Assembly (NCBI GenBank): GCA_005239795.1
Contig: SBBH01000095.1
Location: 1 to 15,407 of the forward strand
Direction of reading: 5' to 3'
Length of the DNA: 15,407 nt
From: Planctomycetales bacterium
GTDB taxonomy: Bacteria > Planctomycetota > SBBH01
Shown here: piece by piece, positions 6,424 through 13,279 of the stretch
Layout: the number at the start of each line of letters is the position of its first letter
How positions within the stretch are numbered: the stretch's first letter is position 1
Program-made: the position numbers and the translations under genes
The notes under the pieces: generated by a model
What the model was told of the DNA's origin: nothing
Databases searched by the model: none
What the model saw: only the letters and a program-made list of their open reading frames with translations

Positions 6424-6882
6424 ATGACCTCCGCCATCCCTCTCTGCCGCAACCCAAAAGCTTTCTACAACTATCACATCCTCGCCAAGGTGGAGGTGGG
6501 GTTGGTCCTCTCGGGCTCCGAGGTGAAGAGCCTGCGCACCAACGCCGGGCGCGCCTCGATCGCTGAGGCGTTCGCCCGCGTCGAAGACGGCGAGGTCTTC
6601 CTTCACCAGATGACGATCCCTCCCTACGAGCCCGCCAGCCTCATGAACCCCCCGATGGCCCGCAAGCGCAAGCTGCTCCTGGCGCGCCCGGAGATCCGGA
6701 AGCTCGAGATCCACGCCACGCGCAAGGGGCACACGCTCGTGCCGCTCGCACTCTACTTCAAGAACGGCTACGCCAAGATCGAGCTGGGCCTGGCGCAGGG
6801 GAAGAGCCGCGTCGACAAGCGCCAGGCAGTCAAGAAGAAGGAGATGGACCGCGAGATTCAGAAACTATCCAGACGCCGGTAG
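6424..6882 (+). CDS. smpB: SsrA-binding protein SmpB
   Basis: This 152-residue protein matches SmpB across its whole length. It shows the early NPKAFYNYHIL segment, the family signature GLVLSGSEVKSLR, GRASIAEAFARVEDGEVFLHQM, RKRKLLLARPEIRKL, and the basic C-terminal tail with GKSRVDKRQAVKKKEMDREIQK. SmpB binds tmRNA and carries it to stalled ribosomes in trans-translation; the tail reads the empty mRNA channel. No ssrA gene is visible in the window. The ATG at 6424 fits the usual length; the sequence before it (CTCCAGG) is a poor Shine-Dalgarno. It lies 106 bp after the serA-like gene and 21 bp before the GT2 gene. Confidence 0.96.
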   Translation: MTSAIPLCRNPKAFYNYHILAKVEVGLVLSGSEVKSLRTNAGRASIAEAFARVEDGEVFLHQMTIPPYEPASLMNPPMARKRKLLLARPEIRKLEIHATRKGHTLVPLALYFKNGYAKIELGLAQGKSRVDKRQAVKKKEMDREIQKLSRRR

Positions 6883-6891
6883 CGGCCTCCC

Positions 6892-6897
6892 TATAAT
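6892..6897 (+). promoter_or_regulatory. Consensus -10 box (TATAAT) for a leaderless GT2 transcript
   Basis: A perfect TATAAT lies in the 21-bp gap after smpB, followed by six C and then the ATG of the GT2 gene at 6904. There is no Shine-Dalgarno in between. The usual distance from the -10 box to +1 would place transcription start at or next to the ATG, giving a leaderless mRNA. No -35 consensus is seen 17 bp upstream (CCAGAC). Confidence 0.5.
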
Positions 6898-6903
6898 CCC
6901 CCC

Positions 6904-7848
6904 ATGCCCAAGGACGCCTCCTTGTCGGTGATCGTCCCGGCGTGCAACGAAGAAGAGAATATCCCCCTGATCTATGCGCGTCTTTCGGCGATGGCGCCCA
7001 GGCTGAAACGCCCCGTTGAAATTATTTTGGTGGACGATGGCTCCACCGACGGCACCTGGTTGAGCATCCGTGAGATCTGCCGGCAGGATCCGATGGTGCG
7101 GGGCCTGCGTTTTCGCAGCAACCGTGGAAAGTCGGCGGCGTTGGCAGCGGGCGTCCAGGCCTCTTCCGGAGAGATCCTGGTCACGATCGACGCTGACTTC
7201 CAGGAGGACCCCGAGGAGATGACGACGCTCCTTTCTGAACTGGACGAAGGATTCGATCTCGTAAGCGGCTGGCGCCGGAGGCGCCATGACCCCTTTAGCA
7301 AGGTTTTTTCATCACGCCTCTTCAATGCCCTCGTGCGCCTGCTGACGGGGACCTCCCTGCAAGACGTCAACTGCGGTTTCAAGGCGTGTCGGCGCGAGGT
7401 CCTGACAGGTTTGGATCTCTTCGGAGAGCTCCACCGGGTGATCCCCATCCTAGCCGCCCACCGGGGGTTTCGCGTCGGCGAGGTGGCCGTCGCCCACCAC
7501 GCCAGGCAACACGGCCGAACGAAATTCAAGGGGCTGGCGCGCGGACTTCACGGGATCCTAGACCTACTGACAGTGCAGTTCCTGACCCACTACCAGAAAC
7601 GCCCTCTGCACTTCTTTGGGATCGTCGGAATCGCGGCGTTCCTGACGGGAAGCGCCATCAACCTCTTCCTGTCGGTCCGCTATTTCCTGGGGCTCCAATT
7701 CATCGGCGAACGCCTGCCGCTCCTCATGTTGGGGATCCTCCTCATGATCCTCGGATTCCAAGCCTTTGGCATGGGATTACTGGGAGAGATTGTGATCCGC
7801 AGTGTCCCGCAACGTCCTTTCGTGAAACCAGACGAGGAAGTCCCTTGA
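6904..7848 (+). CDS. Membrane-anchored family 2 glycosyltransferase (polyprenyl-phosphate type)
   Basis: This 314-residue protein has an N-terminal GT-A domain: SVIVPACNEEEN at 8-19, VDDGSTDGTW at 43-52 and the metal-binding D96xD98 (TIDADFQEDP). The order and the NCGFKACRREV segment match DPM1/GtrB/ArnC-like transferases. Two hydrophobic helices follow, about 235-258 and 272-296, as in GtrB/ArnC-type enzymes. These transfer a sugar from a nucleotide donor to a polyprenyl phosphate on the inner face of the membrane. The next gene is a GT-C membrane transferase of the type that uses such lipid-linked sugars, so the two probably work as a pair. Which sugar is moved cannot be told. A TATAAT 6 nt before the ATG suggests a leaderless message that begins the glycan cluster. 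Confidence 0.87.
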   Translation: MPKDASLSVIVPACNEEENIPLIYARLSAMAPRLKRPVEIILVDDGSTDGTWLSIREICRQDPMVRGLRFRSNRGKSAALAAGVQASSGEILVTIDADFQEDPEEMTTLLSELDEGFDLVSGWRRRRHDPFSKVFSSRLFNALVRLLTGTSLQDVNCGFKACRREVLTGLDLFGELHRVIPILAAHRGFRVGEVAVAHHARQHGRTKFKGLARGLHGILDLLTVQFLTHYQKRPLHFFGIVGIAAFLTGSAINLFLSVRYFLGLQFIGERLPLLMLGILLMILGFQAFGMGLLGEIVIRSVPQRPFVKPDEEVP

Positions 7849-7943
7849 CATTGGGTGCTGTCGGCGCGTGACACGAAGGACACGTTGTGCGCCGCTTGGC
7901 TTCCTGCTGATTGAACACATGCTGCCGGCTTTTTTTTCAACCG
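7849..7943 (+). other. Gap between GT2 and GT-C genes with an imperfect stem-loop
   Basis: This 95-bp gap has a possible stem at 7863-7893: GGCGCGTGAC pairs with GTTGTGCGCC over 10 positions (three G-U in RNA) around an 11-nt loop. There is no T-tract directly after it, so it is not a convincing terminator. A run of eight T lies about 36 nt later, just before the next start codon. A TTGACA at 7845-7850 overlaps the GT2 stop, but no -10 box lies at the right distance. Confidence 0.3.
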
Positions 7944-9566
7944 ATGGTTAGAAAAAGCCACTTTTCTTTTCTTCTGTTCCTTATCCTCCTGCACGCCTCT
8001 CTTCTGGCCTTCGATCTCACAGCCGACCCGCCGATCGACATCGACCAGAGCCTCGGGATTTACACCGACGAAGGGTGGAAGACCTACGCGGCACGCAACA
8101 AAGCGCTCTTCGACGACTGGCAACCCCGTGCGGGGCTTTCCAGAGGCTGGATCGACGGCTCTCCCCTCCCAACCTGGTTTTGGTATAATTCTTTCGAACT
8201 TTTCGGCGTCTCGCGTGCGGCGGCGCGCCTTCCCAACCTCGTCTTCTCGATGGGAAGCCTCTTGCTCCTTTTTTCCTTGGCGCGACGCGCCTGGGGCGAA
8301 AAGGCAGCCCTCTGGACCGTCGCGCTCTGGGTTCTCGATTGGAACGTTCTGATGTTCGCGCGCCTGGCGCTCCAAGAAACGCAGGTGGCGTTCTGGCTTC
8401 TGGCAGCTCTCTGGACCTGGTGCCATGCGGAAAAAAACGCTGTCTGGGGAGCCGTCACGGGATTGTTCCTCTCCGCGGCGTTCCTCTCCAAGGCGAGCGC
8501 GGCGGGGCCCCTGACGGGATTCGCGCTCGGTGTTCTCCTCGAGGCGCGACGCGCTGAAAAATGGAAAGCATCCCTCGCGGCCATGGGAGCGCTGGCCGTT
8601 GGCCTCGCCCCTTTTCTCGCCCTCTCTGTGCGCACTCCCTGGGCGGCCTCAGGCGTCCATATGGCCGGACGCCTCATCGCGACCGACGAACCCGCCTCGG
8701 CCTTCCTGAGCGCAGCGATCATCCTTGAAAACGGCTACATGACGAAGATCCTGCCGACATTCGCGGCGGCCCTGCTGGGAGCGCTCCTGGCGTGGGCCCG
8801 CTGGCCCTGGGCCACGATTCCCGAGCGCCTTTCGACCCTGTGGCTCGTCGGGGGGCTCGCGGGATTCGCCGCCATCGACTACCGGCCGGCCCGGTACTTT
8901 CCCATCCTGGCGCCGGCGGCGGTTCTTCTGGCCGCCTCCTTCGCGCATCAGGGGCTCGGCGCCCTGCGGGCGGCGTATGCGGTGCGCTCCCGAAACTTCC
9001 GCCTTCCTTTCCATGCCGGAGTCCTCGTCTCAGGGTTCCTCTTTGCCTACGCTGCTCTAAAACTTGCCCCTCCGCCGCGCGGGTTTCTCGCCTTGGCCGC
9101 GACACTGGGCGCAGGCCTTGGGCTGGCGCTTCTCCGGCTCCTCGCCCGCGGCGCGAGCCCCGCCTTGCACGGACGGCCTCGGGGACTGATACTCGCGGCC
9201 GCGATGGCGTTTTTCGCCGCGTCCTGGATCCCGTGGGCCGCTTCGCGCGAGCACCGGCTTGTCATATGCGGCCGCATTCTCGATGCGTGCGTCCCCCGGG
9301 ACGCGACCCTGGGCGGGTACCAGGCGGTGATGCTCGCCCTCGAGACCCGGGTCTACGTCGGCGATGTCGACAACCCGCCGGGGACCGCTCCGTCGCTTTC
9401 CGAAAAACTCGCGCGCGTGCGGCCGACGCACGTGGCGACGACTTTAGAAGAATTCCTGGCGCTCGATCCGGCGATCCGGCAAGGGGCCGAAAAGCTCGCC
9501 AATCTCCCCCTCATGGCGCCATTTGCCAACGCCGCCGTCTGGCGGTTGCCTCAGGAACGACAATGA
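7944..9566 (+). CDS. GT-C membrane glycosyltransferase, PMT/ArnT (GT39/GT83)-like
   Basis: This 540-residue, very hydrophobic protein has about ten or more membrane helices, starting with one at residues 6-23. In the first periplasmic loop YTDEGWKTYAARN (40-52) carries the Asp42-Glu43 pair typical of GT-C enzymes of the PMT/ArnT class. SRAAARLPN at 90-98 and ARLALQETQVAFWLL at 139-153 also fit this family. The short C-terminal part is soluble. Such enzymes take a sugar from a polyprenyl-phosphate carrier and attach it to a lipid, glycan or protein outside the cytoplasmic membrane. The preceding GT2 gene probably makes the donor. The ATG at 7944 gives a basic start followed at once by a helix; a TTG at 7911 in frame is an alternative, and neither has a clear ribosome binding site. 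The stop overlaps the next start (ATGA). The acceptor is unknown. Confidence 0.82.
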   Translation: MVRKSHFSFLLFLILLHASLLAFDLTADPPIDIDQSLGIYTDEGWKTYAARNKALFDDWQPRAGLSRGWIDGSPLPTWFWYNSFELFGVSRAAARLPNLVFSMGSLLLLFSLARRAWGEKAALWTVALWVLDWNVLMFARLALQETQVAFWLLAALWTWCHAEKNAVWGAVTGLFLSAAFLSKASAAGPLTGFALGVLLEARRAEKWKASLAAMGALAVGLAPFLALSVRTPWAASGVHMAGRLIATDEPASAFLSAAIILENGYMTKILPTFAAALLGALLAWARWPWATIPERLSTLWLVGGLAGFAAIDYRPARYFPILAPAAVLLAASFAHQGLGALRAAYAVRSRNFRLPFHAGVLVSGFLFAYAALKLAPPPRGFLALAATLGAGLGLALLRLLARGASPALHGRPRGLILAAAMAFFAASWIPWAASREHRLVICGRILDACVPRDATLGGYQAVMLALETRVYVGDVDNPPGTAPSLSEKLARVRPTHVATTLEEFLALDPAIRQGAEKLANLPLMAPFANAAVWRLPQERQ

Positions 9567-10702
9567 ATCGCCTGACGAACATTCCGGCAGCGAAAATCCT
9601 CTTTTCCGACGAGGACCGCCGCCGGATTCTCGCCGCTGTCGACGAGACGTTGCGCACGGGACAGCTCACCTTGGGACCCCACACCAAAAAATTTGAGGAG
9701 AAGTTCGCGCAGTTCGTCGACGTCCCCCACGCCGTCGCCGTCTCAAGCGGCACGGCGGCCTTGGAGATCCTCCTGCGCGCCTACGGCGTGGCGGGAAAGG
9801 AGGTGATCGTCCCCGCCGACACTTTTTTTGCTACGGCCGCCGCCGTGCTTCACGCAGGGGGGCGGCCGCGCTTTGTCGACATCGAGCCGGAAACCCTCGG
9901 CCTCGACCCAGCCAAGCTTGAAGGGGCGATCCGACGCGACACGCGCGGGATGATTCTCGTCCACATCGGCGGTTGGGTCAGCCGCCACATCGACCGGATC
10001 CGCGACATCTGCCGCGTGCAGAATCTCTTCCTGATCGAGGACGCCGCCCACGCCCACGGGAGCCGCGCCGCGGGCGGATGCGCCGGAGCGCTCGCCGACG
10101 CCGCGGCCTTCTCATTCTACCCCACGAAGGTCATCACGAGCGGCGAAGGGGGGATGATCACCACACGTGACGAGCGGATCGCCCTCGAGGCCCAGCGCTA
10201 CCGCGACCAGGGAAAAGAGTCCTTCTCCTCCAATTTCCACACCCGCCTGGGATACAACTGGAGGCTCTCCGAGATCCACGCGGCGATAGGGCTCGTCCAT
10301 CTGGGGCATCTCTCCGAATGGATCGACGAGCGGATCCGGGTGGCGCGGATCTACGACGCGCTTCTGGCCCGCGACGCGAGATTCTCCCCCCTACCCTTCC
10401 CGGCCAAGGGGCGCACCAATTACTACAAATACATCGTGCGCCTGGCGAACGTCCCGCCGGGATTCGACCGCAAAGCCTTCAAGAAAAGCGTCAAGGAGCG
10501 CTTTGGGGTGGGCCTTGCCGGGGAGGTCTACGAGGTCCCCTGTCACCAGCAGCCGGTCTTCGCGGCCTACCGCGAGGGGAAGTTCCCCGTCGCCGAGCGG
10601 TTCTGCGCCCAGCATCTCTGTCTGCCGATCTATCCCGACATGACCCAGGCCCAGGCGACGCATGTCGTGAGATCCCTGCAACAGGTTCTGACCCAACCCT
10701 AA
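9563..10702 (+). CDS. DegT/DnrJ/EryC1-family PLP-dependent sugar aminotransferase
   Basis: This 379-residue protein is a full-length DegT/AHBA-synthase-family enzyme. Visible markers: SSGTAALEILLRAYGV at 61-76 (PLP phosphate-binding loop), VPADTFFATAAAVLHAGG at 83-100, IEDAAHAHG with Asp160 contacting the pyridine nitrogen, and FSFYPTKVITSGEGG with the Schiff-base lysine Lys189. These enzymes transfer an amino group from glutamate or glutamine to a keto-sugar nucleotide, making amino sugars for surface glycans or secondary metabolites. The start is the ATG overlapping the upstream stop by 4 bp with AGGA about 7 nt before it, so it is translationally coupled to the GT-C gene. No sugar 4,6-dehydratase or keto-sugar-forming enzyme is clearly present nearby apart from the SDR at 10876, so the substrate is open. 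Confidence 0.9.
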   Translation: MNRLTNIPAAKILFSDEDRRRILAAVDETLRTGQLTLGPHTKKFEEKFAQFVDVPHAVAVSSGTAALEILLRAYGVAGKEVIVPADTFFATAAAVLHAGGRPRFVDIEPETLGLDPAKLEGAIRRDTRGMILVHIGGWVSRHIDRIRDICRVQNLFLIEDAAHAHGSRAAGGCAGALADAAAFSFYPTKVITSGEGGMITTRDERIALEAQRYRDQGKESFSSNFHTRLGYNWRLSEIHAAIGLVHLGHLSEWIDERIRVARIYDALLARDARFSPLPFPAKGRTNYYKYIVRLANVPPGFDRKAFKKSVKERFGVGLAGEVYEVPCHQQPVFAAYREGKFPVAERFCAQHLCLPIYPDMTQAQATHVVRSLQQVLTQP

Positions 10703-10722
10703 AGAGCAGAAATGTTCGCCAG

Positions 10723-10857
10723 AAAACACCAAACACCAAATGCCAAGATCCAAATCAACACGAAACGACCAAACTTAAATCACAGAAACACCGCAATGAC
10801 GGGTGTTGGACGGGTTGGAACCGGTTTGATGTTTGCGGTTTGGTGTTTGTCGTTTAC
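10723..10857. repeat. Degenerate fold-back repeat of CAAACACCAAA-type units
   Basis: The left arm (about 10723-10775) is full of short ACCAAA/CCAAAT-like units. The right arm (about 10815-10857) carries their complement (GTTTGATGTTTG, GGTTTGGTGTTTG). An 11-bp core is perfect: AAACACCAAAC at 10724-10734 against GTTTGGTGTTT at 10838-10848, and much of the rest matches imperfectly. The centre has its own 6-bp stem, AACACC (10787-10792) with GGTGTT (10802-10807). Its base use is unlike the flanking high-GC genes. It looks like the dispersed palindromic CCAAAT-like intergenic repeats I have seen in several bacterial lineages. It separates the aminotransferase from the epimerase. Confidence 0.65.
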
Positions 10858-10875
10858 GGCGATCGGAGCGACTGT

Positions 10876-11793
10876 ATGCGCATCGCCGTAACTGGCGGTT
10901 CCGGTTTCATCGGCTCCCACGTCGTGGACCACTGCCGCGCCGCCGGCCATGAGGTTGTCGTGATCGACCACCGCGTGAAGCCCCATCGGACGGACGTCGA
11001 TTTTAAGGATGTCGATCTTTTGCACTTCGAGTCGATCCTCGACGCAACAAAAGGGTGCCAGGCGATTTTCCACCTAGCGGCGGTCTCCAACGTCAACCAC
11101 GCCTTCGAGCAACCGGTCTACACGATGGAGCTCAACACCCTGGGGACCGCCCGGATCTTGGAGGCGGCCCGCAAGAACGCCGTCAAGCGCGTCGTCTTCG
11201 CCAGCACCGTCTGGGTCTACTCCGGCTGCAAGGAGGAAAAGGTCGACGAAAGCGCCCCCTTCCATCTCTCGGGGGCGGGACACATCTACACCACGAGCAA
11301 GATCGCCGCCGAGATGGTCTGCCACGACTACGGCCGCCTCTATAAGCAAGAGTTCACGATCCTGCGCTACGGGATCCCCTACGGGCCCCGGATGCGCGAC
11401 GAGCTCCTGATTCCGATTTTCATCCGCAAGGCGCTCGCGGGACTGCCTCTCACCGTCTCAGGGGATGGCGCGCAGTACCGCAACTTCCTTTACATCGACG
11501 ACCTGGCGCGGGCGAACCTCCTGGCCCTGGCCCCCACGGCGGCAGGAAAGACCTACAACATTGAGGGATCCACCAAGATCACAGTCCGCCAGGTCGCCGA
11601 GACGATCCGCCGGATCCTGGGGGAGCAGGTCCGGATCGAGTCGGTTCCGGCCCGGCCCGGGGACTATGGCGGCAAGGAGGTCGACGCGTCGCTTGCGACG
11701 CGCGAGCTCACATGGATCCCTTTCGTCCCCTTCGAGGAGGGGATGCGCCGCACGATCGACTGGTACCGAAAAAAATGCGAGTCTGCCTCCTGA
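10876..11793 (+). CDS. NAD-dependent epimerase/dehydratase (extended SDR), sugar-nucleotide type
   Basis: This 305-residue extended short-chain dehydrogenase has TGGSGFIGSH at 6-15 (glycine-rich NAD-binding turn), Asp31 at the end of strand 2 (fits NAD), FHLAAVSNV at 65-73, Ser110-Thr111 and the catalytic Tyr138xxxLys142 (IYTTSK). RYGIPYGPR at 164-172 and YRNFLYIDDLARA at 201-213 are typical of UDP-glucose 4-epimerase-like enzymes that act on nucleotide sugars. It probably interconverts or modifies a nucleotide sugar for the surrounding glycosyltransferases; epimerase versus dehydratase cannot be decided. The ATG at 10876 has GGAG about 7 nt upstream and directly begins the Rossmann strand. 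It follows the fold-back repeat and overlaps the GT4 gene by 19 bp. Confidence 0.88.
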   Translation: MRIAVTGGSGFIGSHVVDHCRAAGHEVVVIDHRVKPHRTDVDFKDVDLLHFESILDATKGCQAIFHLAAVSNVNHAFEQPVYTMELNTLGTARILEAARKNAVKRVVFASTVWVYSGCKEEKVDESAPFHLSGAGHIYTTSKIAAEMVCHDYGRLYKQEFTILRYGIPYGPRMRDELLIPIFIRKALAGLPLTVSGDGAQYRNFLYIDDLARANLLALAPTAAGKTYNIEGSTKITVRQVAETIRRILGEQVRIESVPARPGDYGGKEVDASLATRELTWIPFVPFEEGMRRTIDWYRKKCESAS

Positions 11794-12935
11794 CACATGT
11801 TTTTCCGGCGCAGCCAAAAGACATCCCTGGCACCTTTGTCAAGGAACTGGCCCGCAACCTCGCGCGCCGCGGCCATGTCGTCCATGTCGTGACCCCTTGG
11901 GTAGCGGGAAGCCCCCTGGAAGAGACGTGTGACGGCTTGGTGATCCACCGATTCCGTCATTGGGGGAGTTTCCCCACGAGACTCGGGGCCTTGAAGCGGA
12001 TCCCGTGGGGAACTTTCGCGTCCTTTCTCTTTTGCTGGTCGCGCCAGGCCATGCGCGTCGTCCGCACGTATGACCTTGAAATCATCCATGCCTATTGGGT
12101 CGCCCCCGCGGGGCTGGTCGGAGTGGTCGCGGGCCGCCTCACGAAGCGCCCGGTCGTTTCGACCGCCGCCGGGACCGACATCCACACCCTGCCGAAGCGC
12201 CCGCTTTTGCGCGTGGTGATCCGGTGGACGTTGAAGCGGCTCGATGGCCTCATTGCGCTCGGGACCGCGATGCGCGCGAAAACGACTTCCCTGGGCATGG
12301 CGACCGAGCGCACGCAGATGATCCTTGAGGACGCCGGGATCGATCCGGCCTTTCGCGTGCCGCCTCGTCCTCCCTCCGCCTCGCTCCGGCTCCTTTTCGT
12401 GGGCCGCCTGGTGCGGCCGAAGCGCCTCGACACGCTTCTGGCCGCCCTGCCGGCGGTGCTCGCGCGCCATCCCGACACGCGGCTCCGGATCGTCGGCGAC
12501 GGCGAAGAGCGGAAAACACTCGCGGCGCTGGCGCGGGATCTCGGCGTCGCCGGTGCCATGGAGTTTGCCGGCGCCTGCGCGCATGACGATCTGCCGCGCC
12601 ATTTTGCCGAAAGCGACCTCTTTGTCTACCCCACCGAGAACGAAGGGCTCCCCACCGCGATCGCCGAGGCGATGATGGCGGGGCTCGCGATTGTGGCCAG
12701 CCCCGTGGGCGGAATCCCGGATCAGATCCGGGACGGCCGCGAAGGACTCTGGGCCCCCTTTGACGATCCGGCGGCCTGGAGCCGGGCGATCTTAAAACTG
12801 CTCGCAGATCCCGCCGAACGTCAGCGCCTGGGCGAAAACGCCCGGGCGTTCGCCGAGCGGGAATTCTCCAGCAACCGGATCACGGAAAAGGTCGAGGCGG
12901 TCTACAAGGAAGCTTTGGACCGGTCTTCCCGCTGA
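11775..12935 (+). CDS. Family 4 glycosyltransferase (GT-B fold)
   Basis: This 386-residue protein has the two-domain GT-B layout. The N-terminal domain begins MRVCLLTHVFP and includes a short Gly-loop region with GTFVKELARNLARRGH at 19-34. The C-terminal domain has LLFVGRLVRPKR at 206-217, RIVGDGEERKTL at 238-249 and the E-x7-E nucleotide-binding motif ENEGLPTAIAE with Glu290 and Glu298, then VASPVGGIPD. It should move a sugar from a nucleotide donor to a cytoplasmic lipid-linked or nascent glycan. It starts inside the end of the epimerase gene (19-bp overlap), so the two are probably co-translated. Its 3' end overlaps the convergent DUF2304 gene by 34 bp. The specific sugar is unknown. Confidence 0.9.
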   Translation: MRVCLLTHVFPAQPKDIPGTFVKELARNLARRGHVVHVVTPWVAGSPLEETCDGLVIHRFRHWGSFPTRLGALKRIPWGTFASFLFCWSRQAMRVVRTYDLEIIHAYWVAPAGLVGVVAGRLTKRPVVSTAAGTDIHTLPKRPLLRVVIRWTLKRLDGLIALGTAMRAKTTSLGMATERTQMILEDAGIDPAFRVPPRPPSASLRLLFVGRLVRPKRLDTLLAALPAVLARHPDTRLRIVGDGEERKTLAALARDLGVAGAMEFAGACAHDDLPRHFAESDLFVYPTENEGLPTAIAEAMMAGLAIVASPVGGIPDQIRDGREGLWAPFDDPAAWSRAILKLLADPAERQRLGENARAFAEREFSSNRITEKVEAVYKEALDRSSR

Positions 12936-13279
12936 CAGCGGATCTCCTCCTCGAGGAGCGCCGTCTTCTGGGCGAGATTCTTGACCTGGACCGCAAGGTC
13001 CGAGATCCGCACCGCGTACTGAAGACAGATCAGCACCACGAAGAGGACCCCGAAGAAAAAAAGAGTCGGCGGGGGGTTCGTCGAGCCGATGAGCCCGCTT
13101 AAGGCGGCCAAAAGATCATCCCACACCGCCAGCACCAGGACCGCCAAACCTGTCAGCATCCAGAGCCATGAATATTCCTCGCGGAGCCGCCGCCGGCGGA
13201 TCAATTCGAAAATCAGGATGACAAGGCCAATGGCCAGGAAGACCGCCACAGTTTTTTGACGGAAAGTCAGTCCGTTCAT
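12902..13279 (-). CDS. DUF2304 small membrane protein
   Basis: This 125-residue protein has three predicted membrane helices (about 9-26, 37-53 and 72-90) and an amphipathic, possibly coiled-coil C-terminus (VRISDLAVQVKNLAQKTALLEEE). Basic RRRRLREEYSWLWMLTG between helices 1 and 2, and a helix containing FFGVLFVVLICLQYAV, match the DUF2304 family, which is usually found next to GT2 genes. Its role there is not established; a membrane partner for the transferase is plausible. The ATG at 13279 overlaps the stop of the upstream GT2 gene (ATGA); a longer frame to 13321 would only add residues over the GT2 coding end. The last 34 bp overlap the GT4 gene on the other strand. Confidence 0.8.
   Translation of the reverse strand: MNGLTFRQKTVAVFLAIGLVILIFELIRRRRLREEYSWLWMLTGLAVLVLAVWDDLLAALSGLIGSTNPPPTLFFFGVLFVVLICLQYAVRISDLAVQVKNLAQKTALLEEEIRCQREDRSKASL

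Noticed and set aside
7845..7850. Perfect TTGACA as a -35 box for the GT-C gene
   Set aside because: It overlaps the GT2 stop codon and no acceptable -10 box lies 16-18 bp downstream.
8792..9562. N-terminal extension of the DegT aminotransferase
   Set aside because: It is an out-of-frame shadow of the GT-C gene; the ATG at 9563 with ATGA coupling gives the normal family start.
10318..10875. N-terminal extension of the epimerase through the repeat
   Set aside because: The Rossmann fold begins at the ATG at 10876 with GGAG upstream; the extension reads the fold-back repeat and the DegT gene out of frame.
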